Assembly (NCBI GenBank): GCA_028826165.1
Contig: JAPDFW010000022.1
Span: 372,001-436,000, forward strand
Direction of reading: 5' to 3'
From: Anaeramoeba ignava
Lineage: Eukaryota > Metamonada > Anaeramoebidae
DNA length: 64,000 nt
The translations under genes were made by a program, and so were the position numbers. The notes under the pieces were generated by a model. The model did no database searches. It saw only the letters and a list, made by a program, of their open reading frames with translations, and was not told where the DNA came from. Positions 1 to 9,693 of this stretch are shown one piece after another (within the stretch, counting starts at the first letter, position 1; each line of letters starts with the position of its first letter).

Positions 1-3000
1 AATTTATTATTTTCAATAAATTGATTATTTTCATTATTTTCAATAAATTGATTATTTTTATTATTTTGATTATTTTGATTATTTTCAATAAATTGATTAT
101 TTTGATTATTTTCATTATTTTGATTAAATTGATTATTTTGATTATTTTTATTATTTTGATTAAATCTTAATTGAAGTCGAGAAATTAGATTTAAAGGAAT
201 TTTTAAATTTGTTTCTAATTTTTGATTATTTTGATTATTATTTTGATTATTATTTTGATTATTATTAAATTGAATATTTTTGAATTGATAATTTTGCTTT
301 TCTTTAAATTTATTATTTTGGTTTAATTTTAAAGGAAATCGAGAAAGTAAATTTAAAGGTATTTTTAAATTTTTTTGTAATTTTGGGTTATTATTATTTT
401 GATGATTATTTTGAATATTATTTTGAATATTATTTTGAATATTATTTTGATTATTATTTTGGTTATTATTTTTATTTTGATTATTATTTTGAATATTATT
501 TTGAATATTATTTTGAATATTATTATTTTGATTATTTTGAATATTATTTTGATTATTATTTTGATTATTTTGATTATTATTTTGATTATTATTTTGATTA
601 TTATTATTTTGGTTATTATTTTTATTTTGATTATTATTTTGAATATTATTTTTGATTATTTTGAATATTGATTTTGATTATTATTTTGGTTATTATTTTG
701 ATTATTTTGAATATTATTTTGAATATTATTTTGAATATTATTTTGAATATTATTTTGAATATTATTATTTTGATTATTTTGAATATTATTTTGAATATTA
801 TTTTGAATATTATTTTGAATATTATTTTGATTATTATTTTGATTATTATTTTTTTGGTTATTTTTTTGATTTAATTTTAAAGAAGATTGAGAAAGTAAAT
901 TTAAAGGTAATTTTGTATTATTTTGATTATTGTTATCATCTCTGTTAAATTGAATATTTTTAAATTGGCTATATTGATTAAATTGAATAGTTTTAACTGG
1001 AATAGATTGGTTGGATTGAGTATTTTGGAATTGATTGAATTGATTGAATTGATTAAATTGAATAGTTTTAACTGGAATAGATTTATTTTCATTATTTTCA
1101 TTATTTTGATTATTTTGATTTAATTTTAATGGAGATTTAGAAATGAAATTTAAAGATATTTTTGGATTTGTTTGTAATTTTTGGTTATTTTGATTATTAA
1201 ATTTTTTTTGTTTTATTTTGAATATCTCTAAATTCATTATTTTTGTCAAGATTTCGGTTTGTTTTATAAATATTTGGATCAAAAGTAAATAACTTAAAAT
1301 CATATTGATCAACAAAATTGATATCTTTTTTTCCATTTATATCATTTTGTAAATTATTTTTAAATCATTTTTAAATCATTTTGTAAATCATTTTTTAAAT
1401 CATTTTGTAAATTATTTTGTAAATTATTTTGTAAATCATTTTGTAAATCATTTTGTAAATTATTTTGTAAATCATTTTGTAAATCATTTTGTAAATTATT
1501 TTGTAAATTATTTTGTAAATCATTTTGTAAATTGTTTTGTAAATTATTTTTTAAATTATTTTGTAAATTGTTTTGTAAATCATTTTTTAAATTATTTTGT
1601 AAATTGTTTTGTAAATTGTTTTGTAAATCATTTTGTAAATCATTTTGTAAATTATTTTTTAAATTATTTTGTAAATCATTTTGTAAATCATTTTGTAAAT
1701 TATTTTGTAAATTATTTTGTAAATTATTTTGTAAATTATTTTTTAAATTATTTTTTAAATCAGTTTGTAAATTGTTTTTTAAATTATTTTGTAAATTGTT
1801 TTGTAAATTATTTTGTAAATTATTTTGTAAATTGTTTTGTAAATTATTTTGTAAATTATTTTGTAAATTATTTTGTAAATCATTTTGTAAATTATTTTGT
1901 AAATTATTTTGTAAATCATTTTGTAAATTATTTTGTATATTATTTTTTAAATCATTTTTTAAATCATTTTTTAAATTATTTTGTAAATTATTTTGTAAAT
2001 TGTTTTGTAAATCATTTTGTAAATCATTTTGTAAATCATTTTGTAAATTATTTTGTAAATTATTTTGTAAATTATTTTGTAAATTATTTTGTAAATTGTT
2101 TTGTAAATCATTTTGTAAATTGTTTTGTAAATTATTTTTTAAATCATTTTGTAAATTGTTTTGTAAATTGTTTTGTAAATTATTTTGTAAATTATTTTGT
2201 AAATTATTTTGTAAATCATTTTGTAAATTGTTTTGTAAATTATTTTGTAAATTATTTTGTAAATTATTTTGTAAATTATTTTTTAAATCAGTTTGTAAAT
2301 TGTTTTGTAAATTATTTTGTAAATCATTTTGTAAATCATTTTGTAAATTATTTTTTAAATTATTTTTTAAATCATTTTGTAAATTATTTTGTAAATTATT
2401 TTGTAAATTATTTTGTAAATCATTTTTTAAATCATTTTGTAAATTGTTTTTTAAATTATTTTGTAAATTGTTTTGTAAATCATTTTGTAAATTATTTTGT
2501 AAATCATTTTGTAAATTATTTTTTAAATTATTTTGTAAATTATTTTGTAAATTGTTTTGTAAATCATTTTGTAAATTATTTTGTAAATTGTTTTGTAAAT
2601 TGTTTTGTAAATCATTTTGTAAATCATTTTTTAAATTATTTTGTAAATTGTTTTGTAAATCATTTTGTAAATTATTTTGTAAATTATTTTTTAAATTATT
2701 TTGTAAATTATTTTGTAAATTATTTTGTAAATCATTTTGTAAATCATTTTGTAAATCATTTTGTAAATTATTTTTTAAATTGTTTTGTAAATCATTTTTT
2801 AAATCATTTTTTAAATTATTTTGTAAATCATTTTTTAAATTATTTTGTAAATTGTTTTGTAAATTATTTTGTAAATTATTTTTTAAATCATTTTGTAAAT
2901 TGTTTTGTAAATCATTTTGTAAATTGTTTTGTAAATTGTTTTGTAAATTATTTTTTAAATTATTTTGTAAATTATTTTGTAAATTATTTTTTAAATTATT

Positions 3001-3507
3001 TTGTAAATCATTTTGTAAATCATTTTGTAAATTATTTTGTAAATCATTTTGTAAATTATTTTGTAAATTATTTTGTAAATTATTTTGTAAATCATTTTGT
3101 AAATCATTTTGTAAATTATTTTGTAAATTATTTTGTAAATTATTTTGTAAATTGTTTTGTAAATTGTTTTGTAAATTGGTTTTTTTTTCATTCTCTAAAA
3201 ATAAAAGAGTAGAAAATTCTTTTTCTTGATTAAAATCGTTAAAATCTTCAAAACTTTCATCTTTAAATATTGGAATTTCATTTAAAAATTGTGATTGTTC
3301 AAAATTTATTTCTGAATGATTTTGAGAATTATATTCAGAAAAATAAGGAGATGAATCAAAGTTTTCAAGATTATTTATTTCTTGAATTTTCTTTTCAGAA
3401 TTTTGTAAATTTTTATTTGAAATATTGGTTGTATTTTTCAAATTTGAATGTAAATTATTTTTATTTTCATTTTGATTTTTTGAAAAATTATTATTTTTAA
3501 AATTCAT
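1..3507 (-). CDS. Asn/Gln-rich low-complexity protein, 3' end beyond left edge, reading frame broken
   Basis: No family is recognised. The ATG at 3507 opens a non-repetitive, acidic and Asn-rich N-terminus of about 105 residues, followed by some 150 copies of a four-residue Asn-Asn-Leu-Gln repeat down to about 1366. Upstream ATGs as far as 3585 lie inside T/A tracts with the promoter-like motif, so 3507 is preferred. At 1366-1377 two repeat units have T5 where the rest of the array has T6, and the frame is lost. Restoring it continues into a plausible stretch (FVDQYDFKLFTFDPNIYKT) and then Gln/Asn-rich sequence to the left edge, with further apparent shifts near 1200 and 655. Four copies of a leucine-rich module (core PLNLLSRFPLKLNQ) lie at about 1117-1184, 866-915, 321-385 and 157-224, and SIPVKTIQFNQ occurs twice at about 985-1090. 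It may be a prion-like or scaffold protein, a decaying gene, or a victim of base-calling errors. Confidence 0.5.
1366..3176 (-). repeat. Coding 12-nt tandem repeat (Asn-Asn/Asp-Leu-Gln/Lys)
   Basis: About 150 head-to-tail copies of a 12-nt unit, ACAAAATAATTT on the minus strand. Variation is limited to a few positions: AAT/GAT (Asn/Asp), CAA/AAA (Gln/Lys) and the silent AAT/AAC, with rare Thr and Ile changes. Length changes are whole units and no stop occurs for about 1.8 kb. Intronic arrays in this window drift in unit length much more, which suggests that this array is held in frame by selection. Confidence 0.85.
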
Positions 3508-3594
3508 TTTGAAAAAAATGAAAAATAATTTTTTAAATTTTAATTTTTTAATTTTCATTTTTTTCATTTTTTTCATTTTTTTCATTTTTTTTTA
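3508..3594. promoter_or_regulatory. Shared head-to-head promoter region with TTTTTTCA repeats
   Basis: This 87-bp gap separates two divergent starts, the Asn/Gln-rich protein (-) at 3507 and XPO1 (+) at 3595. It is almost entirely T-runs broken by CA (TTTTTTCA about four times at 3555-3590). The same motif sits just before several other starts, so it is a candidate initiator or core promoter. Function is inferred from position only. Confidence 0.5.
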
Positions 3595-6500
3595 ATGGAA
3601 AAAGAATTATTAGATTTTACACAAGAAACATTTAATGTTGATGTATTTGATCAAGTAGTGCAAAAATTTTATTATGGAAATGATGAAGAAGTAAAAAAAT
3701 AAAAAAAAAATTTTTAATATAAAAATTTAATTTATAAAATCAAAAAAAAAAAATATTTATATTTCAATTTAAAGAGAGAAATTGCACAAACAATATTAAC
3801 ACAATTTCAAGAACATCCTGAATCATGGAGAAGAGTTGATGTGATAATTGAATTTAGTCAAAATAATAACTCAAAATTTTTAGCTTTACAAATTCTTGAA
3901 AGAACTATTAAATATCGATGGAAATCTCTTCCTCAAGAACAACAAAATGGAATTAGAGATTATATTTTAAGAACTATCTTTACTTTATCTGAAGATCCAC
4001 AAATTTTTTATTCAAATAAAATTGTTGTTTCAAAACTTAATCAAAATTTAATTGAGGTCAAAATCTAAATCTAAATCTAAATCTAAATCTAAATCTAAAT
4101 ATAAATATAAATATAAATATAAATATTAATATAAATATAAATATAAATATAAATATAAATATAAATATAAATATAAATATAAATATAAATATAAATATAA
4201 ATATAAATATAAATATAAATATAAATATAAATATAAATATAAATATAAATATAAAATATAAATATAAATATAAATATAAATAAAAATAAAAATAAATATA
4301 AATATAAAATATAAATGCGTTCAAATATAAATATAAATATAAATATAAAAATATAAAATATAAATATAAAAATATAAATATAAAATAAAATATAAAATAT
4401 AAATATAAAATAAATATAAAATATAAATATAAATATAAATAAATATAAATATAAATATAAATATAAATATAAATATAAATATAAATATAAATATAAATAT
4501 AAATATAAATATAAATATAAATATAAATATAAATATAAATATAAATATAAATATAAATATAAATATAAATATAAATATAAATATAAATATAAATATCAAA
4601 ATCTAATTCAAATTCAATTTTTTAGATTGTTAAACAAGATTGGCCAAAAAATTGGTCAACATTTGTTCAAGATATGATTAAAGCTGGTCAAAATAGTCTT
4701 TCAAGTTGTGAAAATGTTATGTCAATATTTAAATTATTAAGTCAAGAAGTTTTTGATTTCCATCAAGATCAACTTACTACATCAAAAACAACAGAACTTA
4801 AAAATACTTTCCATGATGAAATTTCTAATATTTTTGAATTTTGTCAATATGTCCTTGAAGGAGGTGATGACAATTCATTATTAAATGTACTTTAAAAACA
4901 ATATCCAATAAAATTAAAATTAAAATTAAAATTAAAATTAAAATTCATTTATAAAATTAAAATTAATATTAAAATTCATTTATAAAATTAAAATTAATAT
5001 TAAAAGGCAACTCTTAGTACTTTTTTATCACTTTTAAATTGGATTCCTTTAGGATATGTTTTTCAAACCAAAATTATCACAATTTTAACAACTAAAGTAA
5101 ATTAAAATTAATTTAGAATCATTTCAAAAAAAAATTAATTTAAATTCATTTCAAAAAAAAAAATTAATTTAAATCATTTCAAAAAAAAAAATTAATTTAA
5201 ATCATTTCAAAAAAAATTTTTTTTAAAAAAGTTATTATCAAATCCAGAAACTTTGGATTTAACTCTTCAATGTTTAACTGAGATTTGTACTCTTAAAACT
5301 GAAGTTTCTTTTGATGAAGAATTTATTAATTTATACGTTTCATCAATGAAATCATTATCTCAACATATTCAATCAACTTCTAAATTTATTGAAATTTATG
5401 AAGATGGAACAGAAAAAGATCGATCTGTTTTAAAAAGTCTTTCAAATTTTCTTGCAAATTTTTTGAAAAACCACATTAAAAAATTAGAAAAAGTAAAACA
5501 AGTTACCAAAAAGGAAATTTATGAATCTTTATACATTTTAATTGGACTTTCAGAAATATATGATATGGATCTATTTCAAAATTGTTTGGATTATTGGAAT
5601 TCTTTTGCAAGTGATTTATTTCACGAGACTCTATCACTTCCTTTTTCAAGAACAGCCATTTTAGTCACAATATCAAATGTTTCGTATTTAACATATCCAA
5701 TGAATTATCCAACAAAAGAAAAACCAAAAAGAGTTATTTTTTATCAACCAATTATCTCAAAATTACGGCATGTTTTAATTTCCAAAATGGTAAAACCCGA
5801 GGAAGTTTTGATTGTTGAAGATGATAATGGAGAATTAATTAGAGAATACACAAAAGATACAGATGCCATTGAATTATACAAATCAATGAGACAAACATTA
5901 GTTCTCTTAACACATTTGAATTACAAAGAAACTCAATCTGTTTTATATGAAAAACTCAAAAGCATAAATCCTTATAATTTCTCATGGGGTGATCTTAATA
6001 CAATTTGTTGGGCAATCGGCTCCATTTCGGGTGCTTTAACAATCGAAATGGAAAAGGAATTCTTAATCAATGTGATTCATGTTTTGTTGGAATTTTGCGC
6101 AAAAACAGAAGGAAAAGATAATAAAGCTGTGGCAACAAGCAATATAATGTATATTGTTGGTCAATATCCAAGATTTTTACGAACAAATTGGCATTTCTTA
6201 CAAACTGTTGTCGCAAAATTGTTTGAATTTATGCATGAACCTCATCCAGGAATCAAAGATATGTCTTTGCATCATGACCAGAAAGTTATCATAAGAATTA
6301 ATAATTCTCATATTGTTGTTGATTCTATTGGAAATATTATTGATAAATTAATGAATCAAAACGAAAATATTCAAAAATTTGGAGATTCTTCGGTTCTTTT
6401 CCCAAATCAAAAATTCCAAATTTTAACTGTTAGTCAAAATGAAAAGGTGGATTGGAAACCTATTACAACCTTTTCTCGCCATAAAACTTCTCAAAAATTA

Positions 6501-9500
6501 ATAAAAGTTTCAACAAAAACAAGAAGATCAACAATTGCTACAAAAAATCACTCTTTTTTACTTCGCGATAAATCTTCTTTGAAACCAATTTTAGGAAGCA
6601 ATTTAAAAGTAAATATTGATAGAATTCCTCTTTTGAAAAAATTAATGATTCCTAATTCTCATTTGATAAAACATATCGATCTTAATACAAATACTAATAC
6701 TAATACAAATACAAATACAAATATTATTGAACTTGATTTTCCTCTTGGGTTTTTATTTGGAGCTCATTTTAATATTGGAATAATTGAAGAAAATAAAAAT
6801 TCCTTAATTTATCAATCTCAACAAAACCCAAATTTACTTAAATATTTACAATTACTAATTCAACTCAAATTTAATATTCCAAATTTATCAACAAATAACT
6901 CTTCAACTTCACTGAAAATATTATTCAAACCTTTGATCAATTTTATTGATCATTTCTCCTCTAAATTTTTCAATTCAATTGACGAGAATAATATTATAAA
7001 TCAGAAAGTAAAATATCCATCATCTTTATTCTCTTTACTGTTATTTTCTCCTTTGAACTTTTTATCAGGGTTTTTCAGTGGATTTTATCATTCAAATCAA
7101 AACCAAAAATTTGAAATTGAAAGAAATGAAATTGAAAATGAATCTTTTGATTTTTCTGAAATGCTTCAAATCGTTCTCACTCGTTTTAATATTTTATCTC
7201 AAATTGAAACAAATTCTCAATTTTCACACAAAAATTATTTTGTTTTGAAAATGATTGGAAAAAATTCAATAAGATTTTTGGAAATGATCAAATTAAATCA
7301 TTTTGTAGATAATGATTTTGAATATACAAATTATATAAATGATTTGATTGATTCCAAAATAGAAGCAATTTCTAAACAAAACTTACAAAAAGAAATTGAA
7401 ATTTACAATCAAATACCATTCAATAATGAATCAGAAATTGCACCTTCATTTTATCTCAAATCAAATAAAAAAGAAACCAATTCTTTTGGTTCCTCATTAG
7501 AATCAATCCATTCAACAAATGAAATAAAATCTAAATTGATTGAAATGGAAAAAGAATTGGAACAAATTTCACAAGTATCAAAAAATATTTCGAATCGTTT
7601 AGAAAATATAAAGAAAAATGAAGATGCAATTAAAAACAAAAATAAAAACAAAAATTGGGAAATTGATGAAATTGAAAAAGAATGCAAACAAACGGAAGAA
7701 TATTTGATTGAAAAAATCAGAGAATTGAAGCAAGCATTAAAGGCAGATGTTTTTTATGATCTGATAACAGATATACAAGAAGTATCACTTGGAGATGGAG
7801 AATATGTTTATGATTTTAGTGTAGAAAGCAACGAAACATTCATGTTATTTAATACAATATTTGTTCACAATTCTTGTGATACTTTTTTAAAAATTGCAAC
7901 AAAATGCAAAAAACAATTTGCACTCAAACAAGATCCAGATTCTGTTCCATATATTTTTGAAATCATATCACAACTCAATTCAATAACATCGGATCTTGAG
8001 AATCAACAAGTTCTTATATTTTATGAAGCATTAGGAATAATTATTTCTGCTACAAAAGTAAAAGATCGAGAAAAACTTGTTGAAAAATTAATGAATCATC
8101 ACAATACTTCTTGGTCACAATTACTTTCATTATCAAAAAGTGATGAAAACTCGCTGAACAACATTCAGATATGCAAAGATTTGGTTTACATTTTGAGAGC
8201 TAATGTGCGAATTGCATCCACAGTTGCAGATTTTTTTATCCAACAGTTCAATTTCATTTATGAAGACGCATTGTTTCTTTATAAAACGTTTTCTGTTTTG
8301 ATCAAGAAAATAATATCATCAGAAGGAACTCAAATTGTGAAAAGTAGCCAAATAAGAAACATGAAGGCTGTTAAAAAAGAAATTATCATTTTGATTCAAA
8401 CTTTTTTCCAAAAATATAAAGATCCTCAACCTTTAATGGAAGAATATTTTCCTCAATTATTTGAAGTTATTTTTGATGATTATAAGAACAATTTTCCTGA
8501 AGCAAGAATTCCAGAGGTTTTATATTTTTTGTCTATTGTTGTTTTGAAACTCCAAACTCAAATATCAAGTTATATTCCTTCCATTTTTGAATCAACATTT
8601 GAATGCACATTAGAAATGATTTCATCAAATTTTGAAGATTTTCCTGATTTTAGATTTAATTTTTATAAGTTACTTGAATCAATTAATAAGTTTTCTTTTG
8701 ATTCTTTATTCATGTTGACTTCACAAAATTTTAAGGTTATTGTTGATAGTATTATTTGGGCTTTTAAACATACAGAAAGAAATATATCCGAAACTGGATT
8801 ATCTATTTTATTAGATTTATTTCGTAATGTTTTATTACGTGATGAAATTTTGAATGATTTTTTCCAAACATTTTATCTATCACTTCTTCAAGAAATATTT
8901 ATTATTTTAACCGATAGTTTTCATAAAACAGGTAAATAATTTTAATTTTAATTTTTATCCGATTTTTAATAATAATTTTAATTTTTAATTTTAATTTTAA
9001 TTTTAATTTTAATTTTTTAAATGAATTTTAATTTTAATTTTAATTTTTTATCCGATTTTTAATTTTAATTTTAATTTTAAATTTAATTTTAATTTTTTAA
9101 TTTTAATTTTAATAATTTTAATTTTAATTTTAATTTTAATTTTAATTTTAATTTTAATTTTAATTTTAATTTTAAATAGGATTTTAAATTTTAATTTAGC
9201 ACAATTTTTTTCAATCAATGATCAAATTTTGAATTTTAATTTTAATTTTAATTTTATTTGATATTTTAATTTTAATTTTAAAATCAATTTTAATTTTAAT
9301 TTTATTAGAAATGATTTCAACAATGTTTCCAAATTTAAATCAATCACAAATAGAAATTTTTATAACTGGAATGTTTGAGTTTCATAAAGATTTACAAAAC
9401 TTTAAAAATCATTTAAGAGATTTTTTAATTCAAACAAAAGAATTTACAGGTCAAGATAATACTGATTTATTTGAAGAAGAAAAACAACTTCAAAAACAAC

Positions 9501-9640
9501 AAGATTTCGAAAGAAGAAAACAAATTCCTGGTTTAATTAATCCTTATGAACAAAATGATGATGAAGATAATGAAGATGATATGAATAATGATAATATTAT
9601 TACTAATCAAGATGATTCATTTAATATGAATCAAAATTGA
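3595..9640 (+). CDS. XPO1: Exportin-1 (CRM1), nuclear export receptor, with an in-frame intein
   Basis: Exportin-1 is the importin-beta-like HEAT-repeat receptor that carries leucine-rich NES cargo out of the nucleus with RanGTP. Six exons fit by phase and homology: 3595-3690, 3775-4056, 4626-4886, 5007-5096, 5232-8931, 9309-9640. They encode about 1586 residues, or about 1050 without the intein, close to the usual ~1070. Diagnostic stretches include [35 protein letters not shown]-like [11 protein letters not shown] and the C-terminal [12 protein letters not shown]. The Cys that is the leptomycin B target in sensitive species is present ([13 protein letters not shown]). The intein sits between ...PGIKDM and SCDTFLKI. 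Exon 5 joins exon 6 in phase (G plus AA), but this leaves out about 45 residues that other exportins have before the last HEAT repeat. No ATG opens exon 5, so the gene must be spliced. Confidence 0.96.
4057..4625 (+). repeat. XPO1 intron 2: (ATAAAT)n array
   Basis: The intron starts GTCAAAATC and ends TTTTTAG. After a few AAATCT units it consists almost wholly of the hexamer ATAAAT, with one interruption around 4310-4320 (AATGCGTTCAA). The long open frames across it on either strand are artefacts of the 6-nt period. Confidence 0.85.
4887..5231 (+). repeat. XPO1 introns 3 and 4 around a 90-nt exon
   Basis: Intron 3 (4887-5006) holds AAAATT hexamers punctuated twice by ATTCATTTATAAAATT. Exon 4 is 5007-5096. 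Intron 4 (5097-5231) holds four copies of a roughly 25-30-nt unit reading AATTAATTTAAATCATTTCAAAAAAA. Donors are GTACTT and GTAAAT and acceptors AAAAG. Confidence 0.8.
6264..7871 (+). other. Intein (536 aa) inside exportin-1, with degenerate LAGLIDADG region
   Basis: This is an uninterrupted 1608-nt in-frame insertion (residues about 588-1123 of the precursor) with the canonical intein blocks. Ser1 opens block A ([11 protein letters not shown]). Block B is at intein residues about 80-100 with the TxxH motif as TKNH (93-96). Block C-like [12 protein letters not shown] is at 161-172 and block E-like [13 protein letters not shown] at about 266-278. Block F is [15 protein letters not shown], and block G is FVHN followed by host Ser+1. 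Splicing residues therefore look complete (Ser1, TxxH, penultimate His, terminal Asn, Ser+1). Both LAGLIDADG acidic positions are replaced, so homing endonuclease activity looks lost. A Thr-Asn run (about 141-153) and a charged coiled-coil segment (about 410-495) are extra insertions. It is not an intron: there is no AG at the right boundary and the insert stays open. Removal restores DM-SCDTF, matching the family's DM-ACDTF. Confidence 0.95.
8932..9308 (+). repeat. XPO1 intron 5: TTTTAA array
   Basis: The donor is GTAAATAAT and the acceptor TTTATTAG. The content is mostly the hexamer TTTTAA. A non-repetitive island at about 9196-9232 could be read as a short exon, but it adds no recognisable exportin sequence and its frame runs into the repeat. 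Confidence 0.75.
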
Positions 9641-9693
9641 ACAAAAATTTTTTTTTCATTTTTTTCATTTTTTTCTTTTCATTTTTTTTCTTA
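9641..9693 (+). promoter_or_regulatory. Minimal upstream region of the DUF7948-like gene
   Basis: Only 53 bp separate the XPO1 stop from the next start. They consist of T-runs with CA steps (TTTTTTTCATTTTTTTCATT, then CTTTTCATTTTTTTTCTTA before ATG), the same pattern found before other genes here. XPO1 termination and this promoter must share this space. Confidence 0.45.

Noticed and set aside
1532-3229. 565-residue plus-strand frame of Phe-Cys-Lys-Leu repeats
   Set aside because: It is the shadow of the minus-strand NNLQ array. The minus frame continues into normal protein sequence at its 5' end; this one does not.
5253-5255. Start codon for exportin-1 at 5253
   Set aside because: The codon is TTG. 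The reading continues upstream through exons 1-4 with clear exportin homology.
6262-7871. The insertion in exportin-1 as a spliceosomal intron
   Set aside because: No AG precedes the right boundary, the insert is open for 536 codons, and it carries all intein splicing blocks.
9196-9232. A missing exportin exon in intron 5
   Set aside because: The island translates to nothing like the missing HEAT segment and its frame runs into repeat. The direct join is in phase.
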